Part shown: positions 1-8,053 of the stretch, piece after piece
Layout of the letters: the number at the start of each line of letters is the position of its first letter
Position numbering within the stretch: the stretch's first letter is position 1
Origin: Streptomyces sp. NBC_00459
GTDB taxonomy: Bacteria; Actinomycetota; Actinomycetes; Streptomycetales; Streptomycetaceae
Reading direction: 5' to 3'
DNA: 64,000 nt
Assembly: GCF_036013955.1 (NCBI RefSeq)
Contig: NZ_CP107903.1
Coordinates: forward strand, 8,184,001-8,248,000
The notes under the pieces: model-generated
Told to the model about the DNA's origin: nothing
Databases searched by the model: none
Seen by the model: the letters and a program-made list of their open reading frames with translations, nothing else
Translations under genes and position numbers: made by a program

Positions 1-458
1 CGTACATCTACTTCACCGTCCAGGAGCAGAACTGGAAGCGCACCGCCGAGGCGATCGGCCACCCGGAGTGGGCCGAGGACCCGGAGTACGCCACCGCGCG
101 CGCCCGTCAGTCGCACATCTTCGAGATCTTCGGCGAGATCGAGAAGTGGCTCGCGGACAAGACCAAGTACGAGGCGGTGAACATCCTGCGTGAGTGGGAG
201 GTGCCCTGTGCTCCGGTGATGAGCATGAAGGAGATCGCCTACGACGAGGACCTGCGCAGGAGCGGCACGGTCGTCGAGGTCGAGCAGAAGGGCCGCGGCA
301 CGTATCTGACCGTCGGCAGCCCGGTGAAGTTCTCCTCCTTCAAGCCGGACATCGCCGGTGCTCCGCTGCTGGGCGAGCACAGCTCGGAGGTGCTGGTCGA
401 ACTGGGCTACGACGAGGAGACCATCGGCCGACTGAAGGAGAGCGGGGTCATCGTCTGA
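1..458 (+). CDS. frc: Formyl-CoA:oxalate CoA-transferase, C-terminal part (5' truncated by window)
   Basis: The reading frame enters from base 3 and gives 151 residues of a class III (CaiB/BaiF) CoA-transferase. The segment reading YIYFTVQEQNWKR and the stretch REWEVPCAPVMSMKEIAYDE match the C-terminal domain of formyl-CoA transferase, which moves CoA from formyl-CoA to oxalate so that oxalyl-CoA decarboxylase can act. The N-terminal catalytic half lies outside the window. The gene ends at a very strong hairpin shared with the convergent PAS gene. An oxalyl-CoA decarboxylase gene would be expected upstream but cannot be seen. Another CaiB/BaiF CoA-transferase is the main alternative. Confidence 0.75.
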   Translation, partial: YIYFTVQEQNWKRTAEAIGHPEWAEDPEYATARARQSHIFEIFGEIEKWLADKTKYEAVNILREWEVPCAPVMSMKEIAYDEDLRRSGTVVEVEQKGRGTYLTVGSPVKFSSFKPDIAGAPLLGEHSSEVLVELGYDEETIGRLKESGVIV

Positions 459-473
459 CCTGGCCCCACAGAG

Positions 474-513
474 ACGGAAGCGGCCGTGGCCCTCGGGCCA
501 CGGCCGCTTCCGT
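474..513. terminator. Bidirectional hairpin terminator, 19-bp perfect arms
   Basis: Arms at 474-492 and 495-513 are perfect inverted repeats of 19 bp separated by two bases. The hairpin lies between two convergent genes (stops at 458 and 529), so it can serve both strands. No T tract follows, as is usual for Streptomyces terminators. Confidence 0.85.
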
Positions 514-528
514 GCGGTCGGGCGAGGC

Positions 529-966
529 TCAGGCCTTCGCTTCGGCCTGCGCCTCGGCGCGCTGCCGCATCAGCTCCCGCTCCCGCTCGCGCCGCGCGGT
601 GACGTCCCGGATGACCGCTCCGACGTATGTGCTGCCGTCGGGGGCCGGCAGCAGGACCACGCTGAACTCGATGGACAGCTTGCGGCCGTCCGCCGCCAGT
701 GCGGGAACGTTCAGCAGATCGGCGTCCCCGTACTTGGTCGTCCCCCGGTCCATGGCCTCCTGGAAGCCGTCCCAGTGACGCTTCCGGTGCCGCTCGGGGA
801 TGATCACGTCGAGACTGCGACCGTCGACGTCGGCAGCCGAGAACCCGAAGATGCGCTCCGAGCCCCGGTTCCAGAAGCGGATCAGTCCGTCGCCGTCGAT
901 GATCACTATGCCGTCGGGCGCCTGGGCGGCCATTCCCAGCACCACCTCGGGATTCAGATCTTCCAT
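529..966 (-). CDS. Single PAS-domain protein
   Basis: This 145-aa protein is essentially one PAS sensory domain (about residues 8-125: APDGIVIIDGDGLIRFWNRG, then GFSAADVDGRSLDVIIPERH) followed by a charged tail RRERERELMRQR. There is no kinase, GGDEF or DNA-binding domain, so it probably works as a free-standing ligand or redox sensor or partner protein. Start chosen at 966 because GGAGGCGAC sits immediately upstream; an in-frame start further upstream would read through the repeat-rich leader. A histidine in RHRKRHWDGF lies near the position used for heme in FixL-like PAS domains, but heme binding cannot be inferred. The leader carries repeats with a 15-bp period. Confidence 0.75.
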   Translation of the reverse strand: MEDLNPEVVLGMAAQAPDGIVIIDGDGLIRFWNRGSERIFGFSAADVDGRSLDVIIPERHRKRHWDGFQEAMDRGTTKYGDADLLNVPALAADGRKLSIEFSVVLLPAPDGSTYVGAVIRDVTARRERERELMRQRAEAQAEAKA

Positions 967-1000
967 GTCGCCTCCGCGCTGGGGCAGTTGGATACTGAAC

Positions 1001-1038
1001 GCATACAAGGAGGCAGTATACAGATTGATGGTATACAG
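1001..1038. promoter_or_regulatory. Three 15-bp-phased GYATACAR repeats in the PAS gene leader
   Basis: GCATACAA (1001-1008), GTATACAG (1016-1023) and GTATACAG (1031-1038) begin exactly 15 bp apart. On the minus strand the middle copy provides TATACT, a good -10 sequence for the PAS gene. The spacing suggests a repeat-binding regulator or overlapping promoter and operator. The TGTATAC core resembles the TGT-N2-ACA element near the GntR gene at 2149-2158. Confidence 0.45.
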
Positions 1039-1052
1039 AATCCATACCGACA

Positions 1053-1086
1053 ACGGCGGGGCCTCCGTTCCCGGAGGTCCCGCCGT
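1053..1086 (-). terminator. Hairpin terminator of the ketopantoate reductase gene
   Basis: Arms 1053-1066 and 1073-1086 pair over 14 bp with one G-U pair and a 6-base loop. The hairpin begins 28 bp past the stop codon of the minus-strand reductase gene. Confidence 0.7.
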
Positions 1087-1114
1087 CGTGTGCCGCGGCT
1101 CTACCGCTCGGGCA

Positions 1115-2086
1115 TCAGGCGGCGGTCCCCAGGGCGAGGAGGTCGCTGATGGCGTGGACGGTCCGGAGGGTGGGGACGTCGACGCCGGTGATGTCGGCGA
1201 GTTCGATGACGGCGGTCAGGAGGACGTCGAGTTCGAGGGGTTTGCCGCGTTCGAGGTCCTGGAGGGTGGAGGTGCGGTGGTCGCCCACGCGTTCGGCGCC
1301 GGCCAGGCGGCGTTCGATGGAGATGCCGATACGGCAGTTGAGGGCCTCGGCGACGGCGAGGGTCTCTTCCATCATGGTCCGGATGACCTGCCGGGTGCCG
1401 CCGTGATGGCACATCTGGCGCATCGTGGCGCGGGCGAGCGCGCTGATGGGGTTGAAGGAGATGTTGCCGAGGAGCTTGAGCCAGATGTCGTTGCGCAGGT
1501 CGGGTTCGACGGGGCATTTGAGTCCGCCGGCCTGCATGGCCTCGCTGAAGGCCCGGCAGCGCGGGGAGAGGGTGCGGTCCGGTTCGCCGATGGAGAACCG
1601 GGTGCCCTCCAGGTGCCTGACGACGCCCGGCCCTTCCAGTTCGGTCGCCGCGTACACCACGCAGCCGATGGCCCGCTCCGGCGCCAGTACCGCACTGACC
1701 GCGCCGTCGGGGTCCACGCTCTCGACGCGGTGGCCGTCGTGGGGTCCGCCGTGGCGGTGGAAGTACCACCACGGGATCCCGTTCTGGGCGGCGACGACCG
1801 CGGTGGACCCGTGGAGCAGAGGCTCGATGAGCGGCCCGCACGCCGCGTACGAGTTCGCCTTGAGGCCGAGGAAGACGTAGTCGACGGGGCCGATGTCGGC
1901 CGGGTTGTCGGTGGCGTGGACGTGGGCGGTGAAGTCACCGCGGGGACTGAGGACGCGTACGCCGTGTTGCCTCATGGCCGCGAGATGCGGTCCACGGGCG
2001 ACAAGGTGGACGTCGGCGCCTGCTTGGTGCAGGGCGGCGCCGACATAGGCGCCGATGGCTCCGGCGCCGAGGATGGCGACTTTCAC
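1115..2086 (-). CDS. 2-dehydropantoate 2-reductase family (PanE/ApbA)
   Basis: This 323-aa protein begins with a Rossmann motif MKVAILGAGAIGAYVGAAL typical of ketopantoate reductase, which reduces ketopantoate to pantoate with NADPH in pantothenate synthesis. The family lysine region (LRNDIWLKLLGNISFNPISA) and the C-terminal ApbA_C helical domain ending in HAISDLLALG are present, and the length is normal. It stands divergently to a GntR/FCD regulator and near an oxalate/formate CoA-transferase. PanE-like paralogues in such settings often reduce other 2-oxoacids, so the physiological substrate is uncertain. No other pantothenate gene is visible. Confidence 0.8.
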   Translation of the reverse strand: MKVAILGAGAIGAYVGAALHQAGADVHLVARGPHLAAMRQHGVRVLSPRGDFTAHVHATDNPADIGPVDYVFLGLKANSYAACGPLIEPLLHGSTAVVAAQNGIPWWYFHRHGGPHDGHRVESVDPDGAVSAVLAPERAIGCVVYAATELEGPGVVRHLEGTRFSIGEPDRTLSPRCRAFSEAMQAGGLKCPVEPDLRNDIWLKLLGNISFNPISALARATMRQMCHHGGTRQVIRTMMEETLAVAEALNCRIGISIERRLAGAERVGDHRTSTLQDLERGKPLELDVLLTAVIELADITGVDVPTLRTVHAISDLLALGTAA

Positions 2087-2148
2087 TGGGTGGCGCTCCG
2101 TTCGGTCGAGGGTGTACCGCGGAACTGTCGAAAACTGTCGACGAAATA

Positions 2149-2158
2149 TTGTCTACAG
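2149..2158. promoter_or_regulatory. Candidate GntR/FCD operator (TGT-N2-ACA)
   Basis: TTGTCTACAG contains TGTCTACA, a TGT-N2-ACA element typical of FCD-type GntR operators. It lies in the divergent region between the ketopantoate reductase (start 2086) and the GntR gene (start 2320), where an autoregulatory operator is expected. Confidence 0.4.
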
Positions 2159-2319
2159 GATGGAGATGGCGTCAGCAAGGGTTTGGGGCGGCGCCCGGAC
2201 GGCCACCCGTGCCGCGTGAGCTCCGCTTTCCGGGCGTTTGTGCGCCGTAGACTGTAGGCGAAAGCCAATTCATACTGAGCTCTCACAGGTAGCGCCGGTG
2301 CTGCAGAGGAGGGGCTGGG

Positions 2320-2997
2320 ATGTTGTCGACGACAGGACTGCCGCAGGGCGCGGTACCCAAGCTCGAACGCCCGGGCCCGCTGCGGGACCGTGTCTACGAG
2401 GCTCTCCTCGAACTGATCACCACCCGTGCCCTGCAGCCCGGGCAGCATCTCGTCGAGAGCGAGCTCGCCGGCCACCTCGGGGTCTCCCGGCAGCCGGTTC
2501 GCGAGGCTCTGCAGAGGCTCAACACGGACGGGTGGGTCGATCTCCGCCCCGCGCAGGGTGCCTTCGTGCACGAGCCCACGGAGGCGGAGGCGGATCAACT
2601 CCTCACCGTCCGCACCCTGCTGGAGGCCGAGGCCGCCCGGCTGGCCGCCGCGAACGCGAGTGCCCCGGCCATCGCCGTGCTGGAGGAGCTGTGTGCGGAG
2701 GGCGAGCGCGCGGTCGCGGCCGACGACGTGGACGCCGCGGTCGCCATGAACGCCCGGCTCCACGCGAAGATCATGGAGCTGGCCGGCAACGCGGTCCTCG
2801 CCGAGCTGGCGGCGCAGGTCGACCGCCGGGTCCGCTGGTACTACACGCCGGTCGCCCGGCAGCGCGGACAGCAGTCCTGGATCGAGCACCGTGAGCTGAT
2901 CGCGGCGATCGCGGACCGCGACGAGCGGCGCGCGACCGAGATCATGCGGGCCCACACGGAACACACGCGGAAGATGTACCACGAGCGGGAGAAGTAG
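2320..2997 (+). CDS. GntR-family transcriptional regulator, FCD subfamily
   Basis: The 225-aa protein has an N-terminal winged helix-turn-helix (about residues 20-85, with ESELAGHLGVSRQPVREALQ as the recognition region) and a C-terminal all-helical FCD ligand domain (about 95-215). Metal-binding histidines are likely in NARLHAKIM and IEHRELI. FCD regulators usually sense small organic acids. It is divergent from the ketopantoate reductase gene, its probable target. AGGAGGGG lies upstream of the ATG. Confidence 0.88.
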   Translation: MLSTTGLPQGAVPKLERPGPLRDRVYEALLELITTRALQPGQHLVESELAGHLGVSRQPVREALQRLNTDGWVDLRPAQGAFVHEPTEAEADQLLTVRTLLEAEAARLAAANASAPAIAVLEELCAEGERAVAADDVDAAVAMNARLHAKIMELAGNAVLAELAAQVDRRVRWYYTPVARQRGQQSWIEHRELIAAIADRDERRATEIMRAHTEHTRKMYHEREK

Positions 2998-3128
2998 CAG
3001 CGAAGAGGTCGCCCCGTGGTCGTCCGGTCGCTCACGGTGAGAGATATGCAGGTGAAAGCCAGTCCGAAAGCTTGGTATTGTTGGTCATGTCGCTGCGGGG
3101 CACACCCCCGACCTGCGGCAGACACCTG

Positions 3129-3213
3129 GTCCGGGTGGCGGAATGGCAGACGCGCTAGCTTGAGGTGCTAGTGCCCTTTATCGGGCGTGGGGGTTCAAGT
3201 CCCCCCTCGGACA
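3129..3213 (+). tRNA. tRNA-Leu (anticodon GAG)
   Basis: The 85-base sequence folds as a class II tRNA. The acceptor stem GTCCGGG pairs with CTCGGAC (one G-U). The anticodon stem CTAGC/GCTAG encloses the loop TTGAGGT with anticodon GAG, reading CUC and CUU leucine codons. A long variable arm (GCCC/GGGC) and a T arm GGGGGTTCAAGTCCCCC follow. CCA is not encoded. Confidence 0.95.
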
Positions 3214-3247
3214 CAAAGCATGAAGTTGGACATTTGCTGATTGCCAG

Positions 3248-3278
3248 TTACCGGTTGGGCCTTGAGGCCTGCCGGTAA
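3248..3278 (+). terminator. Hairpin downstream of tRNA-Leu
   Basis: TTACCGG (3248-3254) pairs perfectly with CCGGTAA (3272-3278), with an inner GGCC/GGCC stem. It starts 34 bp after the tRNA and is followed by a short pyrimidine-rich run. Confidence 0.6.
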
Positions 3279-3319
3279 TTCTGCTTTCAGGGGCCTCTCG
3301 AGTCCTGCACTCGAAGATT

Positions 3320-3341
3320 GTTCTGCCGTACAGGGCAGAAC
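3320..3341. promoter_or_regulatory. 8-bp inverted repeat before the DUF429 gene
   Basis: GTTCTGCC (3320-3327) and GGCAGAAC (3334-3341) form a perfect inverted repeat with a 6-base spacer, ending 40 bp before the ATG at 3382. This is a good position for an operator, although a transcript hairpin is possible. Confidence 0.4.
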
Positions 3342-3381
3342 CTGCCGTATCTCGCGGCCCCTTCTCTGGTAAGACCGACCC

Positions 3382-4230
3382 ATGGGGATCGAACGGTTCA
3401 TCGGCATTGACCTCGCCTGGGCGGAGGGCGGAACTCGTGCCGGAACCAATGAGACGGGGGTCGCCGCGGTCAACCGGCTCGGCACGGTGATCGACTGCGG
3501 CTGGACCCGCGGCATCGAGGAGACGCTGTCGTGGCTCGCCAGGGTGGCCGTCGACGGATCGACCCTGGTCTTCATCGACGCGCCGCTGATCGTTGACAAC
3601 CCGCAGGGTCAGCGACTGTGCGAGCGGGAGGTCGGCCGACGGTACGGCCGGTGGAAGGTGAGCGCGAACAGCACCAACCAGAGCTCTCCCCGGCTGGCCG
3701 GAACACTCTTGCGCGGACGGCTGGAGGAGCTGGGCTGGACCTACGACGACGGCAGGGACGGGCCGCCGACGGGCGGGCTGGTGATGTCCGAGTGCTATCC
3801 GTACACGACGTTGGTCGGAGCCGCCGAACTCGGCTACGACCAGGAGCGCCCCACGTACAAGCGCCGCCCGGCACGAGTTCCGACGGCACAGTGGAGATCG
3901 GTCCGCGCGACTGAGTGCGACAGGCTGATCGCACGCATGGCGGGTCTGGCCACCGCCGATCCGCCTCTCCTGCTCGCCTCCCACCCGGCCTCCCGCCAAC
4001 TCCTCGACGAGCCCACACCTCAACGGGCGGCCGAGTACAAGCACCGGGAAGACCTGATCGACGCACTGCTCTGCGCGTGGACGGCAGCACTGTGGGACCG
4101 GCACGGACTCGCGCGCTGCCAGGTACTGGGGCCTGCCGGCCTCGTACCGCGCGGATCTGCTCCGACCATCATCGCGCCGGCCCGCCCCGAGCAACGGCGT
4201 GACCAAGAGGCGAGTCGAGCACTGTCCTGA
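3382..4230 (+). CDS. DUF429 family protein (RNase H-like fold)
   Basis: This 282-aa protein starts RFIGIDLAWAEGG, the first beta strand of the DUF429 family, which is predicted to adopt an RNase H/RuvC-like fold with an acidic residue at this position. Other family features are the strand VFIDAPLIV with an acidic residue and the C-terminal HREDLIDALLCAWTAAL. The biochemical role of the family is not established; nuclease activity is a prediction. It sits just after tRNA-Leu, an accessory-gene position, and is followed by a non-coding stretch and convergent sthA. The ribosome binding site is weak. Confidence 0.7.
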   Translation: MGIERFIGIDLAWAEGGTRAGTNETGVAAVNRLGTVIDCGWTRGIEETLSWLARVAVDGSTLVFIDAPLIVDNPQGQRLCEREVGRRYGRWKVSANSTNQSSPRLAGTLLRGRLEELGWTYDDGRDGPPTGGLVMSECYPYTTLVGAAELGYDQERPTYKRRPARVPTAQWRSVRATECDRLIARMAGLATADPPLLLASHPASRQLLDEPTPQRAAEYKHREDLIDALLCAWTAALWDRHGLARCQVLGPAGLVPRGSAPTIIAPARPEQRRDQEASRALS

Positions 4231-4652
4231 TCGTGTTGTCCCGTCTCGGATGTCGTCCGCGAACAACCGCCTGATCAATTCCGGGCAGGGCAGCCCGACT
4301 TCGGCCGGAGTGTTCTTCAAGGCCTCGGGTGTACAACGTCCGGAGCGGGGCTGCGGGTCCCGATGCGTCCGGGAACCACGCCGGAACCGACGCGGGCCAT
4401 GCTCCCTGTCGCAGCGACTCCGAGGAGAGCCGCGAGCGCGACGGAACCCGCCCGGTTCGAGTCCGGCGGCAGCGGTAGCCGGGGCGACAGCTGTGTTGAG
4501 GCAGCCCTCACCCAACAGGCCATCTGTGTAAGCGACTTCGAGGACCCGACCTGTCCCCGCTTCGCGGTCGGGCGAGACGGCCGGACCTCGTTCGTACGGT
4601 GTGCCGCGCGCGGCTGAGCCCATCGGACGGACCCAGCCGCACTGCAGGGGAC
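4231..4652. other. Intergenic region, no confident gene
   Basis: These 422 bp separate the convergent DUF429 and sthA genes. A minus-strand stretch near 4240-4316 reads plausibly as protein (TPAEVGLPCPELIRRLF) but lacks a start, a ribosome binding site and a continuing frame; it may be a relic. I see no RNA gene. Confidence 0.4.
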
Positions 4653-6056
4653 TCAGTCCCGCAACCGGTCGATCTGGCGCAACTTGTTCGTCGCGTCCAG
4701 AGCCGCCACCTTGTAGGACTCGGCGAGCGTCGGGTAGTTGAAGACCGCGTTGACGAGGTAGTCGACCGTGCCGTCGCAGCCCATCACGGACTGGCCGATG
4801 TGGATCAGTTCGGTCGCTCCCGTGCCGAAGCAGTGGACACCGAGGAGTTTGCGGGTCACCGGGCAGACCAGCAGCTTGAGCATGCCGTGGGAGTCGCCGA
4901 TGATCTGGCCCCGGGCCAGTTCGCGGTAGCGGGAGATGCCCACCTCGAACGGGACGCTCTCCTCGGTGAGTTGGTCCTCGGTACGGCCGATGAAGCTGAT
5001 CTCGGGGATGGTGTAGATGCCGATGGGCTGGAGGTTGTGCATCCCGTCGACCGGCTCGCCGCACGCGTGGTACGCCGCCGCCCGGCCCTGTTCCATCGAG
5101 GTCGCGGCGAGGGCCGGGAAACCGATGACGTCGCCGACGGCGTAGATGTGCGGCACCTCGGTGCGGTAGTGCTCGTCGACCGTGATCCGGCCGCGCCGGT
5201 CGGCGGACAACCCGGCCTTGTCGAGGTCGAGTTCGTCGGTGAGGCCCTGTCGGCCGGCCGAGTACATCACCGCGTCCGCGGGGATCTTCTTGCCGCTCTC
5301 CAGAACGGTGAGGGTGCCTCGGGAGTGGCGTTCCACCGCCGCCACCGTCTCGCCGAAGCGGAAGGTGACGGCGAGGTCCCGCAGGTGGTACTTCAGCGAC
5401 TCGATCACTTCGAGGTCGCAGAAGTCGAGCATCCCGGGCCGCTTCTCGACGACCGTGATCTTGCTGCCGAGCGCCGCGAACATGGAGGCGTACTCCATTC
5501 CGATCACCCCGGCCCCGACGATGACCATGGAACGCGGCACACCTTCGAGGTTGAGCACGTTGTCGGAGTCCATGATCGTGCGTTCGTCGAACTCGACGGT
5601 GTCCGGGCGGGCCGGCCTGGTCCCGGTGGCGATGATGATGTGCTCGGCGCTCAACAGCCGTTCGTGGCCGTTGACTTCGCGCACAGCCACGGTGTGGTCG
5701 TCGACGAAGCTGCCGGTGCCGGCGAACAGGGAGACGTGGTTGCGGGAGAGCTGGCTGCGGATGACGTCGACCTCACGACTGACCACGTGCTCGGTGCGCG
5801 CGGTCAGGTCGGCGACGGTGATGTCCTCCTTGAGACGGTAGCTCTGGCCGTACAGATCGCGCTGGGTGAGGCCGGTGAGGTAGAGCACCGCCTCGCGCAG
5901 TGTCTTGGAGGGGATGGTGCCGGTGTGGATGGAGACCCCACCGACCATGTCGGGGCGGTCGATGACGGCGACGCGGCGGCCGAGCTTGGCCGCCGCGATG
6001 GCAGCCTTCTGGCCGCCAGGGCCGGATCCTATGACAAGCATGTCGAAGTCGGGCAC
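4653..6056 (-). CDS. sthA: Soluble pyridine nucleotide transhydrogenase (Si-specific NAD(P)+ transhydrogenase)
   Basis: This 467-aa flavoprotein belongs to the pyridine nucleotide disulfide reductase fold. It opens with the FAD-binding motif MLVIGSGPGGQKAAIAAAKLG, carries GGVSIHTGTIPSKT in place of the redox-active CxxxxC (as in SthA, which lacks the disulfide), has a second Rossmann motif VIVGAGVIGMEYASMFAALG and the dimerisation domain from about residue 340. SthA equilibrates NADPH and NADH in the cytoplasm. I chose the GTG at 6056 (VPDFDMLV); an ATG at 6041 and a TTG at 6107 are in frame. It lies 116 bp downstream of the YhgE-like gene on the same strand. Confidence 0.88.
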   Translation of the reverse strand: MPDFDMLVIGSGPGGQKAAIAAAKLGRRVAVIDRPDMVGGVSIHTGTIPSKTLREAVLYLTGLTQRDLYGQSYRLKEDITVADLTARTEHVVSREVDVIRSQLSRNHVSLFAGTGSFVDDHTVAVREVNGHERLLSAEHIIIATGTRPARPDTVEFDERTIMDSDNVLNLEGVPRSMVIVGAGVIGMEYASMFAALGSKITVVEKRPGMLDFCDLEVIESLKYHLRDLAVTFRFGETVAAVERHSRGTLTVLESGKKIPADAVMYSAGRQGLTDELDLDKAGLSADRRGRITVDEHYRTEVPHIYAVGDVIGFPALAATSMEQGRAAAYHACGEPVDGMHNLQPIGIYTIPEISFIGRTEDQLTEESVPFEVGISRYRELARGQIIGDSHGMLKLLVCPVTRKLLGVHCFGTGATELIHIGQSVMGCDGTVDYLVNAVFNYPTLAESYKVAALDATNKLRQIDRLRD

Positions 6057-6172
6057 CCTGGTGAGTCTGTCAGCACGAGGCCGCCGCCCGAAAGGGTGAA
6101 CGGGCAACGGTTGACGTCAAAACCGCTGCTCCGCCACCGGATCGTCCCGCCGAATCTGTCCCTCGCTTCGGC

Positions 6173-7492
6173 TCAGGAAGGCCAAGGCTGCGGAGTGAGG
6201 CGTTCGAGGCCCCTGCGGTCGTAGTAGCGGGCCATCGCGAAGCCGAAGAGCAGCGCGAGCGCGGCGCCGACCGCGATCATGATCCAGGCGCGGGTCAGTC
6301 CGGCGTCCCCGCGGGCGTCGAAGTAGAGGATCGCGCGTGCCCCGTCGCCGAGTTGGCGCATGGGTTCGAACGCGGACAGGAAGCGGTAGAAGTCCGGAAC
6401 CGCCTGGAGCGGGACCGTGGCCCCGGACGACGGCAGGCCCAGGACGATGAAGACGAACATCGACACGAGCTGGCCGATCCCGCCGAAGGCCGCGTTGATG
6501 GCCTGCACACCGAGGCCGACCGCGAGGGTGGCGCAGTACGAGTACAGCCACAGCAGGGGCAGATGGTCGGCGTCCATGCCGAGGATGCCGACGGTGGCGA
6601 CCATGATCAGGGAGACGCTCAGGAGCGTGATCCCGGCGGTCATGCCCATCTTCAGCAGCAGGGTCTGGGTTCGGGTGATGGGCACGGTGGGCCGGCGTGT
6701 GTGCCAGGGGCCGATCTCGTTGTCGGCGTAGCCGAGGGAGGTGTCCACCCCGTTGCTGATGACGTTGGCGCCCAGGAATCCCGCCAGCACGAGCAGCAGC
6801 GTGTAGTAGAAGGTGCTGAGGCCCAGGCCGCTGTGGGTGCCGATGGGGTGGCCGACCAGGGGGGTGACCGTGACCGGGTCGGCCAGCAGCAGCTTCGTCG
6901 TGGCGCTCGCCCCCTTCGCGCTCGCCGTCAGCTGCTCGCCGATGGTCCGGGACGCCTGGTGGGCGGCGGCCGTGGCGATCTGACCGGCGAGGGAGGAACC
7001 GAGGCTGCCCTTGCCGGGGTTGGTCAGTACGGTCAGCGCCGGACGGGCGGTGGCGTCGGCGCCGGTCAGCGCGGCGACCGAGGCGGTGAAGCCGTCGGGT
7101 ACGACCAGTGCGCCGTAGATCTTGCCCGAGTCCAGCTCGTCCTGGGCCCGGGCGAGGCTCAGTTCACGCCACTGCGCCTTGTCGCCGCCGGAGGTGTCGG
7201 TGGTGATCGCCTTGATGATCTGCTCACCCAGGTTCTCCTTCTGCCCGGGCAGCGGCGCGCCCCGGTCCGCGTCGACGATGCCGATGGGCAGGTCGTGCAG
7301 GTCGCGGTTGGGGCTCACGATGCCGCCCATGTAGAGCAGCGACAGCAGCAGCGCCAGCAGCCCGGTCAGGACGGTGGGCAGCAGCCACAGCTTGGGCCGG
7401 CCCAACAGGGCGGTGGCCCGCGCCTGGACGCCGGTGGCGGGGGAGGAGGGATCGGGGGAGGGGGATTCGGGCGCGCTGTCGTCGGTTGCCAT
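6173..7492 (-). CDS. YhgE/Pip-type ABC-2-like membrane protein
   Basis: The 440-aa protein has one N-terminal transmembrane helix (KLWLLPTVLTGLLALLLSLLY), a large extracytoplasmic segment of about 190 residues (with ALVVPDGFTASVAAL, typical of ABC-2/YhgE ectodomains) and five C-terminal membrane segments from about residue 245. This layout fits the YhgE/Pip or ABC-2 permease group, which includes type VII-associated and drug or lipid transport proteins. No ATPase gene is adjacent. The ATG at 7492 has GGAGAACC just upstream. The substrate is unknown. Confidence 0.7.
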   Translation of the reverse strand: MATDDSAPESPSPDPSSPATGVQARATALLGRPKLWLLPTVLTGLLALLLSLLYMGGIVSPNRDLHDLPIGIVDADRGAPLPGQKENLGEQIIKAITTDTSGGDKAQWRELSLARAQDELDSGKIYGALVVPDGFTASVAALTGADATARPALTVLTNPGKGSLGSSLAGQIATAAAHQASRTIGEQLTASAKGASATTKLLLADPVTVTPLVGHPIGTHSGLGLSTFYYTLLLVLAGFLGANVISNGVDTSLGYADNEIGPWHTRRPTVPITRTQTLLLKMGMTAGITLLSVSLIMVATVGILGMDADHLPLLWLYSYCATLAVGLGVQAINAAFGGIGQLVSMFVFIVLGLPSSGATVPLQAVPDFYRFLSAFEPMRQLGDGARAILYFDARGDAGLTRAWIMIAVGAALALLFGFAMARYYDRRGLERLTPQPWPS

Positions 7493-8053
7493 GGTTCTCC
7501 GATGGTTCTGGAGCGGTTCGGGACCGTGCGGGTGACGGTCGTCGTGCCGGCCTGGAGCGGGAAGCCGCCGCCCGTCGGCCCAGGATCGTGGGTACGGCGG
7601 CACGGCCACGCCAGCGACTCGCCGGTCCGGAGACTACGTCCCCCGGGTGAACGGTCATGTGAGGCAGGGCCCAGGCCTGGAGCGTCGGCGTCCGTTGCCG
7701 CTCACGTCCTCAGTGACCAGCCGGAAGACTGATTTTCCGGCGCGTGCGGTCGGGTGGGGGCGGGCCCATCGCGTCGAGGGACCGTCAGGGGACCACGAGT
7801 GGCTGTTCGCGCTTCGCGAGGCAGGCTCCTCGCCCCACCCGTTGCCGCCGACCGGTACCAGGTGCGCGTCAGCCGCGGCTGCGGGATGCTCGGCGCCCGG
7901 CGCGGAACCCGCGCCGACGGGGCCGTCGTAGGCCGAGCGGTCGGCGTCCTCCGTACGGCACTCGGCACCGCCCGACCGCCCACGCCGGAGGAGGGCCGCC
8001 CCTGAACCGGAGGGGGGTGCTTCTATCTGTTCGGTCAAGGTCTGTGGGCTTGG
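7493..8053. other. Intergenic region beside the IS110 element
   Basis: These 561 bp lie upstream of the YhgE-like gene and downstream of the transposase gene. They should hold the YhgE promoter and one end of the insertion element. I find no convincing gene, RNA or long inverted repeat. The element boundary probably lies near 8010-8050 but cannot be fixed without an empty-site comparison. Confidence 0.4.

Noticed and set aside
4440..4475. tRNA T-arm-like sequence (GGTTCGAGTCC) as a possible tRNA or attachment-site remnant
   Set aside because: Only four stem pairs form, no other tRNA arm can be drawn around it, and no direct repeat of the tRNA-Leu 3' end was found.
7647..8005. Small plus-strand frames in the gap beside the IS110 element
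   Set aside because: No ribosome binding site, no family motif and composition like antisense or non-coding DNA.
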